A stretch of 5,872 bases of DNA from Rhodobacteraceae bacterium UBA7436 (GCA_002478745.1 DLQI01000014.1:1-5872), one strand, 5' to 3'. Numbered from the stretch's first letter, positions 1-5,872 are shown. The notes: generated by a model not told the origin, from the letters alone. Translations and numbers: made by a program.

Positions 1-974
1 AGCTGCGTCGGGGCAAAAGTACCTTTTGCAAACCGTTTATAGCTGTTGATGTAGGGTGCCATGAAATAGGTGTAGTCAGCAGCATATTTCATCATGCCAG
101 CGACGTAGCTTTCCATCAGTTTTGACATTGCATGTGGCCGATCTGGGTCAAAGAACGCGTTCTTGCCATCTTTCCATAACGACTGATGCACATGACTTGC
201 ACTGCCAACGCGATCCTTGTGCCATTTTGGGAGGAAACTAGCGGCAACACCGTTTTGATAGGCAATTTCTTTGATCGCGTGTTTCGCAATAGTGTGGTGG
301 TCTGCGGTGGCCAAAGCGTCCGCGTATTTGATGTTAAGCTCTTCTTGGCCAGCCTCGGCCTCACCCTTAGAGCCTTCGATTGGCAGGCCCATCGAGCGCA
401 AATGATTGCGGATTGGACGCATCACATATTCTTCCTTGGAAGTTTGCAGGATGTGATAATCTTCATTGTAATTAGAGATCGGTTTGAGCGCAAAACCGCT
501 CTTCGTTATCTCATCGGAGGTGCCTTGGAATAAGAAAAACTCCAGCTCCGTCGCCATTACAGCATCAAAACCTAATGCTGCAGCGCGCAAAATTTGGGCT
601 TTCAGCATTTCACGCGGAGAATGAGCCACTGGCGCATGGGTAGTGTGGTCTTCTACGGTGCATAGGCACATAGCAGTGGCTTCAAGCCACGGCATAGGGC
701 GCAACGTGGTAAGATCAGGCTTCATGACATAATCACCATAGCCACTTTCCCAACTGGTCGAGGCATAGCCACTCGGTGTTGCCATCTCTAGGTCAGTAGC
801 GAGAAGATAGTTACAGCAATGGGTTTCTCCCTCGGCGATCTCAAGAAACCCCTCGGCATGGAACCGCTTACCCATCAAACGACCCTGCATATCAGGAAAG
901 CAGGCCAGAACGGTGTCGATCGTGCCATCTTTGACGGCCGCTTCGAGTGCCTCAAACGTGAGATTGCCTGCCAT
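1..974 (-). CDS. Glutamine-synthetase-family ligase (probable gamma-glutamyl-amine ligase), C-terminus outside window
   Basis: Frame starts with ATG at 974 and runs 324 codons without a stop to the left edge; family members are about 430-460 aa, so roughly the last quarter is missing. Seen: an N-terminal beta-grasp-like segment (about residues 15-105), then the catalytic domain with the metal-binding E-x-E in TELEFF (E143, E145), GEAEAGQEELN (204-214), the GSASHVHQSL ATP/metal motif (257-266, H261) and NSYKRF (310-315). AGQ replaces the PGQ of housekeeping GlnA and the N-terminus is divergent, placing it among GS-like enzymes such as PuuA/GmaS that ligate glutamate to an amine using ATP. The exact amine cannot be read from sequence. 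It is the last visible gene of the TRAP operon, 72 bases after dctP. An AAGGA ribosome site (983-987) lies 8 bases before the ATG and supports this start. Family certain; substrate unknown. Confidence 0.93.
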   Translation of the reverse strand, partial: MAGNLTFEALEAAVKDGTIDTVLACFPDMQGRLMGKRFHAEGFLEIAEGETHCCNYLLATDLEMATPSGYASTSWESGYGDYVMKPDLTTLRPMPWLEATAMCLCTVEDHTTHAPVAHSPREMLKAQILRAAALGFDAVMATELEFFLFQGTSDEITKSGFALKPISNYNEDYHILQTSKEEYVMRPIRNHLRSMGLPIEGSKGEAEAGQEELNIKYADALATADHHTIAKHAIKEIAYQNGVAASFLPKWHKDRVGSASHVHQSLWKDGKNAFFDPDRPHAMSKLMESYVAGMMKYAADYTYFMAPYINSYKRFAKGTFAPTQ

Positions 975-982
975 GAGTTGTA

Positions 983-987
983 TCCTT
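983..987 (-). promoter_or_regulatory. Ribosome binding site of the GS-like gene
   Basis: AAGGA on the minus strand, 8 bases from the ATG at 974. It lies outside the upstream hairpin at 1000-1026, so the hairpin does not directly sequester it. Confidence 0.6.
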
Positions 988-999
988 ATGTGCGTTCGG

Positions 1000-1026
1000 A
1001 CCATCCCACAGACATTGCGGGATGGT
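1000..1026 (-). promoter_or_regulatory. Inverted repeat / mRNA hairpin between dctP and the GS-like gene
   Basis: ACCATCCC (1000-1007) pairs perfectly with GGGATGGT (1019-1026) around an 11-base loop. In the leftward transcript the stem is not followed by a U-run, so it is not a classic intrinsic terminator. It could stabilise the upstream dctP message, attenuate read-through into the GS-like gene, or be an operator for a protein. The sequence shows only the repeat; the function is inferred. Confidence 0.5.
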
Positions 1027-1046
1027 AGATTGTTTTCTGTGGTGTG

Positions 1047-2084
1047 TTACTCGAAATTGTAAGGGGCACCGGCCTGATTGATGACGGCGTTGTACTCTTT
1101 GAAGATGTTCACAACTTTCTGGTGCACTTCGCCTTCTTGCGCCACTTCTTCCCAGAATACCTTGGCGGCGTTTTCAACTTCGGCCCACTCGTTCGCAGGA
1201 ACCGAGCGCAATTGCAGCTTATCGCCATTGGCGCGCAGGGCTGCTTCGCCACCCCAATACCACTGGTTGCGGTAAGTATGTCCAGCCTCAGTTGCGGCCA
1301 TCACGATGGCTTTAAGGTGCTCTGGCAGATCAGCCCAGCGCTTTTCGTTCACGAACCATGACCCGATCCATGCGCCCGAGATATTATTGGTCAGAAAATA
1401 ATCGGTCACATCGGCCCAACCAACAGTGTAGTCTTCGGTAATGCCGGACCATGCCATGCCGTCCAACTCGCCTGTTTGCACGGCAACTTCGGCGTCCTCG
1501 TAAGGGATGTTCACCGGAACAACGCCGAATTGCGTCAGGAACCGCCCCGCTGTTGGGAAGGTGTAAAGGCGCAGGCCATCAAGATCAGCCACGCTTGTGA
1601 TCTCTTTGGTGGTGTTGAAGTTACACGGATCTTGGCCCGCCGCCGACAACCATTTGACGCCGACTTTGGCGTATTCTTCTTCCCAGATTTCCTTCAGTCC
1701 GTATTGGTTGAACAACACAGGAACATCAAGGATGTGTTTGGTCGCAAAAGGGAAATACCCGCCAAATTGTTGCAATGGCGTGGGTGAGGCCATCGAATCA
1801 TCGTCAGAATGAACCCCGTCGATGGTGCCGCGCTGCAACGCCTGAAACAGTTCGCCAGTCGGGACGATCTGGTCGGCATAGAACAGTTCAATCTCCAACT
1901 CTCCGTTGGCAGCCGTGTTGATATAATCGATGACCGGCTTCGTTACATGTTCGCCAAGTGCCGATCCCGCGTAGGTTTGAAAGCGCCATTTGATCGCTTC
2001 CTGCGCGCGGGCAATCGAAGGTGCTGCCAATGTTGCAGCTCCAACAAGGCCCGCTTTCCGAATAAAATTACGTCTTGTGGTCAT
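1047..2084 (-). CDS. dctP: TRAP transporter solute-binding protein (DctP family), Tat-exported
   Basis: 345 aa, a normal length for the family. It is the periplasmic receptor that captures substrate and hands it to the DctQM membrane complex. The N-terminus is a twin-arginine signal (TRRNFIRK, R4-R5), a hydrophobic stretch 11-22 and a likely cut after ARA (A27). The mature part follows the DctP pattern: IKWRFQTYAGSALGEH near the N-terminus, GELFQALQRGTIDG (77-90), a hinge-region segment DLDGLRLYTFPTAGRFL (168-183), then QTGELDGMAWSG (203-214). The aromatic-rich region 212-253 resembles the TakP-like subset with Tat signals. Odd: where the family usually has Gly-Leu-Lys-x-Arg with the carboxylate-binding Arg, this protein reads GLRLY, with Tyr174 at that place. 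The start is supported by AGGAG (2091-2095) 6 bases before the ATG. It follows dctM after 47 bases. Family certain; substrate not assigned. Confidence 0.95.
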   Translation of the reverse strand: MTTRRNFIRKAGLVGAATLAAPSIARAQEAIKWRFQTYAGSALGEHVTKPVIDYINTAANGELEIELFYADQIVPTGELFQALQRGTIDGVHSDDDSMASPTPLQQFGGYFPFATKHILDVPVLFNQYGLKEIWEEEYAKVGVKWLSAAGQDPCNFNTTKEITSVADLDGLRLYTFPTAGRFLTQFGVVPVNIPYEDAEVAVQTGELDGMAWSGITEDYTVGWADVTDYFLTNNISGAWIGSWFVNEKRWADLPEHLKAIVMAATEAGHTYRNQWYWGGEAALRANGDKLQLRSVPANEWAEVENAAKVFWEEVAQEGEVHQKVVNIFKEYNAVINQAGAPYNFE

Positions 2085-2131
2085 GATAGTCTCCTAGTTT
2101 GATTTTTGCTCCGTTGGTGGAGTTCTTGGGT

Positions 2132-3457
2132 TTAATTACCGTAAACGTAGTCAGGCAGCCAAAGTGCCAGTTGTGGGAAAACCATTACAAGGATCAGCGC
2201 ACCGAACATTACCAGCACGAACGGCCCGATGGATCGGTAGATATCCTGAATACTGATCTCTGGTGGGGCCATGGCGCGCATCAGGAACAGGTTATACCCG
2301 AACGGCGGCGTCATATAAGCAATCTGGCAGGTGATCGTGTAAAGAATTCCGTACCAGATCAGATCGAACCCGAGCGCGCCGACCAACGGGACATAAAGCG
2401 GTGCAACGATGACCAGCATCGCTGTATCATCCAGAAAAGTCCCCATGAGGATAAACGAAAGCTGCATCAAAATAAGAATGACCCAAGGATTTAGGCCAAG
2501 ACGGTCCGTGAACAAGTTTTCAATCGCTTTCACGGCGCCCAATCCGTCAAACACAGCGCCAAATGCAAGGGCCGCAAGAATGATCCACATGAACATACAG
2601 GTAATGCCAAGCGTATTGCGGACCGAATTCTCAAACACTTCCCGTGTCATGCGGCCCTTGAGGACGGCCGCAAGAAACGCCGACATTGCGCCAATCGCAG
2701 AGCTTTCAACCAGCGATGTCCAGCCGTTCACAAAAGGCACCATCATCACTGCAAAAATGACCAGTGGAAGCAAACCCGCGCGCAGCAATCGCAGCTTTTC
2801 CGCCATCGGAATGTCGCGTTCCGCTGCATCCAGTGCGGGGCCCAGTGCAGGGTTTTTCCAGCACCGGATCACGATATAAAGAATGAACATCGCGGCCATC
2901 ATCAACCCGGGAATAACGCCTGCCAGCCATAACTGCCCTACCGGTTGCCGCGCTATCATCGCATAGAGCACAAGCACGACAGACGGGGGGACCAGGATTC
3001 CAAGCGATGACCCCGCCTGAATGACCCCAGTAACCATCCGCTTGTCATAACCCCGTTTCAGCAGTTCTGGCAGAGCAATCGTGGCGCCAATCGCCATGCC
3101 AGCAACGCTGAGGCCGTTCATCGCTGAAATCAGTACCATCAGGCCAATCGTCCCGATAGCAAGCCCTCCGCGCACACCGCCCATCCAGACGTGGAACATC
3201 TTGTAAAGGTCATCGGCAATCTTGGATTCGCTTAGCACGTAACCCATGAAGATGAACATTGGCAGCGTTAAAAGAGGATACCATTTCATCAGCTTCATAG
3301 CGGCAGCGAAGCCAAGGTCAAACCCGCCTCTGTCCCCCCAAAGCAGCAAGGCTGCGACAACAGCCACAAACCCGATCGCCCCGAATACGCGCTGGCCGGT
3401 CAGTAGCATTAGCATCATGGTCGAGAACATCAAAGTTGCGATCATTTCATAGGACAT
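2132..3457 (-). CDS. dctM: TRAP transporter large permease subunit (DctM family)
   Basis: 441 aa, normal for the family, and almost entirely hydrophobic with about a dozen membrane segments. It forms the ion-coupled (usually Na+) transport channel of the inner membrane together with DctQ. Recognisable parts: TLPMFIFMGYVLSES (64-78), the discontinuous-helix region SAMNGLSVAGMAIG (111-124), GYDKRMVTGVIQAGSSLGILVPPSV (136-160), LWLAGVIPGLMMA (176-188), the second-repeat segment MGTFLDDTAMLVIVAPLYVP (338-357) and MTPPFGYNLFLM (382-393). The first hairpin motif differs from the common Ser-Gly-Ser-Ser version, carrying Met-Asn-Gly-Leu-Ser instead. Its ATG shares one base with the dctQ stop (TGATG), implying translational coupling. 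AAGGGG lies about 11 bases upstream within the dctQ end. No truncation or frameshift seen. Confidence 0.96.
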   Translation of the reverse strand: MSYEMIATLMFSTMMLMLLTGQRVFGAIGFVAVVAALLLWGDRGGFDLGFAAAMKLMKWYPLLTLPMFIFMGYVLSESKIADDLYKMFHVWMGGVRGGLAIGTIGLMVLISAMNGLSVAGMAIGATIALPELLKRGYDKRMVTGVIQAGSSLGILVPPSVVLVLYAMIARQPVGQLWLAGVIPGLMMAAMFILYIVIRCWKNPALGPALDAAERDIPMAEKLRLLRAGLLPLVIFAVMMVPFVNGWTSLVESSAIGAMSAFLAAVLKGRMTREVFENSVRNTLGITCMFMWIILAALAFGAVFDGLGAVKAIENLFTDRLGLNPWVILILMQLSFILMGTFLDDTAMLVIVAPLYVPLVGALGFDLIWYGILYTITCQIAYMTPPFGYNLFLMRAMAPPEISIQDIYRSIGPFVLVMFGALILVMVFPQLALWLPDYVYGN

Positions 3458-4026
3458 CAGATTTCGGCCCCTTTAAGACGCAGGATATCTTTGGACAGTT
3501 CGGAAATGCATTGCAGCAACATCATGAAAAAACCGACAATCATCACAACTTTGATCGGCCACAGATAGGGACGCCACGGCGACGATGATCTTTCCATTGT
3601 GCCAACTTCTTCTGTACCGATGAGAAGGCCGCTAAAGTATGAGAAAGGTTCCGTGCCCCAATAACCTAGAGAATAGGCGGTGGAACTTACAGCTCCGTAA
3701 AGTAAAACGCCGAGATAAACGATCAGAAAGAATACAGTAAACATATCAAACCATGCTTTTTTACGCAGCGACCATTCGCCATAAAGCAAATCCATCCGAA
3801 CGTTTGACCCAAGTTGCATAGAATAGGGACCACCTAAGATGTAATAGGCGACCATCACGAACTGGGCCATTTCCAGCGTCCAAAGCGTAGGAAGGAAGAA
3901 CGTCTTGCTGATAGATGACCACAATAAAACACCCATCAATACGAAGATAAAATACATCATAAAGCGCCCAACTCGATAGTTTACCGCATCCACCGCCTTA
4001 ATATATCCGCGCATCACAGCTAACAT
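3457..4026 (-). CDS. dctQ: TRAP transporter small permease subunit (DctQ family)
   Basis: 189 aa with four predicted membrane segments at about 22-39, 49-69, 92-112 and 158-176. This is the usual DctQ topology; the protein scaffolds DctM in the inner membrane. Family signatures are WTLEMAQFVMVAYYILGGPYSM (49-70), SNVRMDLLY (74-82) and the pre-helix-4 motif SPWRPYLWPIK (149-159). The loop between helices 3 and 4 is long (about 120-150, including a segment with GTEEVGTMERSS), longer than in many DctQ proteins. The ATG lies inside the end of the amidohydrolase gene (7-base overlap); a second ATG four codons in (4014) is an alternative start just outside it. The stop overlaps the dctM start by one base. 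Identity is firm from both sequence and position. Confidence 0.93.
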   Translation of the reverse strand: MLAVMRGYIKAVDAVNYRVGRFMMYFIFVLMGVLLWSSISKTFFLPTLWTLEMAQFVMVAYYILGGPYSMQLGSNVRMDLLYGEWSLRKKAWFDMFTVFFLIVYLGVLLYGAVSSTAYSLGYWGTEPFSYFSGLLIGTEEVGTMERSSSPWRPYLWPIKVVMIVGFFMMLLQCISELSKDILRLKGAEI

Positions 4027-4793
4027 TGAACCACCTTATGGGTCTGAAGCGAGGTGAAAGCCTGGGAAATCCAGCTTGCCAACATGTCAGCCATCTTGGC
4101 CTGTTGATCCGGCGTCACGATCAAATCATTGCGAATTTCGAGCATCACGTTCGGATGCCCGTGCTTGACGCCGTGTACTTTCAGCGTGTGAGTGACACCG
4201 TGTTCAGGCCCATAGGGTACGTTGCGTTGCACGTTTGCATCCGTGTGCTGAGCTGCTACAGCAAGCATTATATCAGCTAGCCGCGTATCAACGTCATGCA
4301 AAATGCCGACCTCAACTGAGCGCTGCGCGCCGTGAAAAACGGGCGAAAAGCTATGCACAGTGACTATAATTGGGTCCGTAACACTAGCAACCATCTCGCT
4401 TAGCGCGGCTTCAAACGGTCGATAAAAAGTGTTTGTCCGCGCATCGCGATCCGCTGGCGACAGGTTTGCGTTGCCGGGGATATCGAAGACTTCGCTGCGC
4501 ACAGGCATTGCATCCTTGGCCGATGGGGGACGGTTACAATCATAAATCAACCGTGACACGCCACTAGCAACCAACCCTGCTCCAAGTTGGTTCGCCAACC
4601 TCGTTGCAACGGGCATCGCACCCGGATCCCAAGCTACATGGCTCGTGCGCACGCCTTCGGACAATCCCAAACCCTTAAAGGAAGCAGGAAAATGATTGGA
4701 AGCATGTTCGCATACAATGACAAACGGCGAAGCATCGTTCGCACTTTGTGACAAAACATGAGTATCTGTTGGCGTGGTTTTTATTTGTGACAT
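4020..4793 (-). CDS. N-formylglutamate amidohydrolase family protein (FGase, COG3931-like)
   Basis: 257 aa, close to the usual 250-290. The family comprises metal-dependent cytoplasmic amide hydrolases distantly related to M14 carboxypeptidases; the named reaction is N-formylglutamate to formate plus glutamate. Seen in order: VIVCEHASNHFP (25-36, with E29/H30 in the first ligand motif), HVAWDPGAMPVATRL (52-66), SRLIYDCNRPP (80-90), TVHSFSPVFHG (145-155, H147), VEVGILHD (160-167), VKHGHPNVMLEIRNDLI (209-225, E219). All the usual family motifs are present, so it should be active. No other histidine-degradation (hut) gene is visible, so true HutG function is doubtful; the TRAP and GS-like neighbours point to a substrate-specific amidase. 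It is the first gene of the leftward operon, with AAGGGAA (4798-4804) 4 bases before the ATG. Confidence 0.93.
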   Translation of the reverse strand: MSQIKTTPTDTHVLSQSANDASPFVIVCEHASNHFPASFKGLGLSEGVRTSHVAWDPGAMPVATRLANQLGAGLVASGVSRLIYDCNRPPSAKDAMPVRSEVFDIPGNANLSPADRDARTNTFYRPFEAALSEMVASVTDPIIVTVHSFSPVFHGAQRSVEVGILHDVDTRLADIMLAVAAQHTDANVQRNVPYGPEHGVTHTLKVHGVKHGHPNVMLEIRNDLIVTPDQQAKMADMLASWISQAFTSLQTHKVVQC

Positions 4794-4797
4794 AACG

Positions 4798-4804
4798 TTC
4801 CCTT
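4798..4804 (-). promoter_or_regulatory. Ribosome binding site of the FGase-family gene
   Basis: AAGGGAA on the minus strand, 4 bases upstream of the ATG at 4793. It is a purine-rich Shine-Dalgarno match and supports that start. Confidence 0.5.
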
Positions 4805-4823
4805 GCGATCAGGCTCTTGCTAA

Positions 4824-4851
4824 ACAATACTGTTGTCAACAAATTTGTGAA
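4824..4851 (-). promoter_or_regulatory. Candidate promoter for the leftward TRAP operon
   Basis: On the minus strand TTCACA (4851-4846, 5 of 6 to the sigma-70 -35 consensus) is followed after 16 bases by TATTGT (4829-4824, 4 of 6 to the -10). The 5' leader to the FGase ATG would be about 25 bases. The palindrome at 4831-4841 fills the spacer, which suits a repressor site. Based on consensus matching by eye only. Confidence 0.35.
4831..4841. promoter_or_regulatory. Candidate operator 1: palindrome TGTTGTCAACA
   Basis: Perfect 5-bp inverted repeat (TGTTG / CAACA) around one central base, in the divergent intergenic region. It sits between the proposed -35 and -10 of the leftward operon. A good candidate for binding by the adjacent RpiR-family protein, whose relatives bind short palindromes near their own genes; this assignment is inference. 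Confidence 0.4.
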
Positions 4852-4859
4852 AATTTTAT

Positions 4860-4875
4860 CTCACGCAAGTGTGAG
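4860..4875. promoter_or_regulatory. Candidate operator 2: inverted repeat CTCAC-N6-GTGAG
   Basis: Perfect 5-bp arms (4860-4864 and 4871-4875) separated by 6 bases, ending 1 base before the extended -10 of the regulator gene. Position suggests autoregulation of the RpiR gene or a second dimer site of the same regulator. The arms differ from those of candidate operator 1. Confidence 0.4.
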
Positions 4876-4876
4876 G

Positions 4877-4885
4877 TGATATATT
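4877..4885 (+). promoter_or_regulatory. Candidate extended -10 promoter for the RpiR gene
   Basis: TGATATATT: a TGn extension followed by TATATT (5 of 6 to TATAAT), 25 bases before the ATG. There is no convincing -35 at 16-18 bases upstream; that position falls in the left arm of the inverted repeat at 4860-4875. Confidence 0.35.
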
Positions 4886-4897
4886 TTTAATCAAAAT

Positions 4898-4904
4898 AAA
4901 GAGG
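4898..4904 (+). promoter_or_regulatory. Ribosome binding site of the RpiR gene
   Basis: AAAGAGG, 6 bases before the ATG at 4911. It supports that start over any downstream ATG. Confidence 0.55.
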
Positions 4905-4910
4905 CACTAC

Positions 4911-5783
4911 ATGTCCGAAGCTAATCTGACGATTTCAGACCGCATCCAGAATCAGCTGGATGACCTTACGAGAGCTGAACGCCAACTGGCGCATTCGATT
5001 CTAGAGAATTACCCAGCGTCAGGGCTTGGCCCACTCAGCGCCTTGGCAAAAGACGCCAAAGTTTCGGTGCCTACAGTAGCGCGAATGGTACAAAAGCTCG
5101 GGTTTGATGGTTACCCTGAATTTCAAACCGAACTGCGAGAGGAATTGAAAGCGAAGGCAAAAGGACCGATTGCGAAACATGAGACATGGGCAGGAGGCGC
5201 ACCGTCTGAACATATCTTGAATCGCTTTACAGACGCAGTGATCGAAAATATTCGACACACACTTGGCCAGATTGAACCCAAAGATTTTGATGCAGCCTGC
5301 TCAATGTGTGCGGACAAAAAACATCATCTTTATATTGTTGGCGGTCGAGTTACACACACGTTGGCGGAATATTTTTTCATGCACATGCAGGTCATTCGCC
5401 CAAAACTGACGCATATCCAGTCTACTTCAAATACATGGCCACACTACCTTTTGGATGTGAAAGAAGGCGATGTCTTTGTTATTTTTGACATGCGCCGTTA
5501 TGAAAATAATACGTTAAAGCTGGCGGAAATGGCCTATGCAAAAGGCGCTAAGCTAATCCTATTTACAGATCAATGGCGCTCACCGATCCATCAATTGGCG
5601 GACATTAGTATGAGCAACCGGATCGTCGCACCTTCGGCATGGGATTCTGCCGCAACACCTCTTTTATTAGTCGAAACGCTGATTTCAGCGGTGCAAAACC
5701 TGACATGGGGCGACACGAAAGATCGCATTGAAGAATTGGAAGCGATGTTTGATCAAACCAAACTTTTCAGGAAATTCACTTAA
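4911..5783 (+). CDS. RpiR/MurR-family transcriptional regulator (HTH plus SIS domain)
   Basis: 290 aa, the normal length for the family. An N-terminal helix-turn-helix (about residues 5-80) shows the typical run LTRAERQLAHSILENYPASGLGPLSALAKDAKVSVPTVARMVQKLGFDGYPEFQTEL. The C-terminal SIS domain (about 125-262) senses a small ligand, often a phosphosugar; it contains LYIVGGRVTHTLAEYF (140-155), DVFVIFDMRRYENNTLKLAEMAYAKGAKLILFTD (187-220) and a C-terminal dimer helix. The VGGR and DMRRY segments resemble a proteobacterial subgroup found beside amino-acid or organic-acid transport genes more than the classical sugar-phosphate regulators, so the ligand is left open. It is divergent from the FGase-TRAP-ligase operon across 117 bases holding two palindromes, making it the probable regulator of that operon and perhaps of itself. 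Whether it represses or activates cannot be told from the sequence. Confidence 0.95.
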   Translation: MSEANLTISDRIQNQLDDLTRAERQLAHSILENYPASGLGPLSALAKDAKVSVPTVARMVQKLGFDGYPEFQTELREELKAKAKGPIAKHETWAGGAPSEHILNRFTDAVIENIRHTLGQIEPKDFDAACSMCADKKHHLYIVGGRVTHTLAEYFFMHMQVIRPKLTHIQSTSNTWPHYLLDVKEGDVFVIFDMRRYENNTLKLAEMAYAKGAKLILFTDQWRSPIHQLADISMSNRIVAPSAWDSAATPLLLVETLISAVQNLTWGDTKDRIEELEAMFDQTKLFRKFT

Positions 5784-5798
5784 ATAGAGGAGTGATTT

Positions 5799-5870
5799 TT
5801 GAAGACCGGCAGGTTCGCAGCATCAGGAGAAAAGTCATATCACCGGTGCTGCCAGACGAATAAGAACTCG
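5799..5870 (+). CDS. Possible start of an unidentified gene downstream of the RpiR gene (partial, weak)
   Basis: A TTG codon at 5799 sits 6 bases after a good GAGGAG ribosome site (5787-5792), and its frame stays open for 24 codons to the right edge. The peptide (MKTGRFAASGEKSYHRCC...) is not recognised. A competing GTG at 5792 overlaps the ribosome site and its frame ends at a TAA at 5861-5863. In a third frame 5839-5862 reads ITGAARRI, like the nucleotide-binding start of a short-chain dehydrogenase, but that frame has no start codon after its TGA at 5800. Treat as unresolved: a real gene start, a disrupted one, or non-coding spacer. Confidence 0.2.
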   Translation, partial: MKTGRFAASGEKSYHRCCQTNKNS

Positions 5871-5872
5871 CA

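Noticed and set aside
186..533. A 115-codon rightward open frame opposite the GS-like gene
   Set aside because: It lies wholly within the antisense of a frame carrying all the glutamine-synthetase motifs; no ribosome site and no recognisable protein character.
1..974. Calling the GS-like gene glnA, puuA or gmaS
   Set aside because: The motifs separate it from housekeeping GlnA, but the visible part does not discriminate between the gamma-glutamyl ligase subfamilies, and the C-terminus is missing.
2109..2122. Small CTCC/GGAG stem between dctM and dctP as a terminator
   Set aside because: Only 4 base pairs, and followed on the transcribed strand by an A-run rather than a U-run; too weak to call.
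1809..2494. Rightward open frames opposite dctP and the end of dctM
   Set aside because: Antisense shadows of well-supported genes; their translations are low-complexity and match no family.
2409..2879. A 156-codon rightward open frame opposite dctM
   Set aside because: Serine/arginine/alanine-rich translation typical of the antisense of a membrane-protein gene.
4020..4793. Calling the FGase-family gene hutG
   Set aside because: No other histidine-utilisation gene is visible, and the motif style (CEHASN, DCNRP) fits the broader COG3931 group rather than specifically HutG.
4811..4839. TTGACA on the minus strand (4839-4834) as the -35 of the leftward operon
   Set aside because: A perfect -35 hexamer, but 16-18 bases downstream there is only GAGCCT-like sequence and no -10; the TTCACA/TATTGT pair fits better overall.

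Overview
The window looks like a piece of a marine alphaproteobacterial chromosome, most likely from the Rhodobacteraceae (Roseobacter group). The reasons are the moderate GC content, the Tat-exported TRAP solute-binding protein, the style of the glutamine-synthetase-like enzyme and RpiR regulator, and the dense TRAP operon architecture. This assignment comes from protein character and gene order, not from a search.

Layout: one divergent pair of transcription units fills the window. From a 117-base intergenic region (4794-4910), a leftward operon carries an N-formylglutamate-amidohydrolase-family protein (4793-4020), the TRAP small membrane subunit dctQ (4026-3457), the TRAP large membrane subunit dctM (3457-2132), the TRAP solute-binding protein dctP (2084-1047), and a glutamine-synthetase-family ligase (974 to beyond the left edge). 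The first three genes overlap at their junctions. There is a 47-base gap before dctP and a 72-base gap before the ligase; the latter contains a perfect 8-bp inverted repeat. To the right, an RpiR-type regulator (HTH plus SIS domain) is read rightward (4911-5783). After it come 89 bases with no clear gene, only a possible start of another reading frame.

Working model (inference): the RpiR protein controls the divergent operon. The TRAP transporter imports a small organic molecule from the periplasm. The two cytoplasmic enzymes then act on it or its products: the GS-like enzyme as an ATP-dependent gamma-glutamyl-amine ligase and the FGase-family enzyme as an amide hydrolase. The substrate is not known. 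The solute-binding protein has Tyr where most TRAP binding proteins have the carboxylate-clamping Arg, so the cargo may not be a simple carboxylate. The intergenic region holds two short palindromes, each lying just upstream of a plausible -10 element facing one of the two genes; these are the best operator candidates.

No RNA genes, CRISPR arrays, insertion sequences or long repeats were seen. No stretch over 300 bases lacks a gene.
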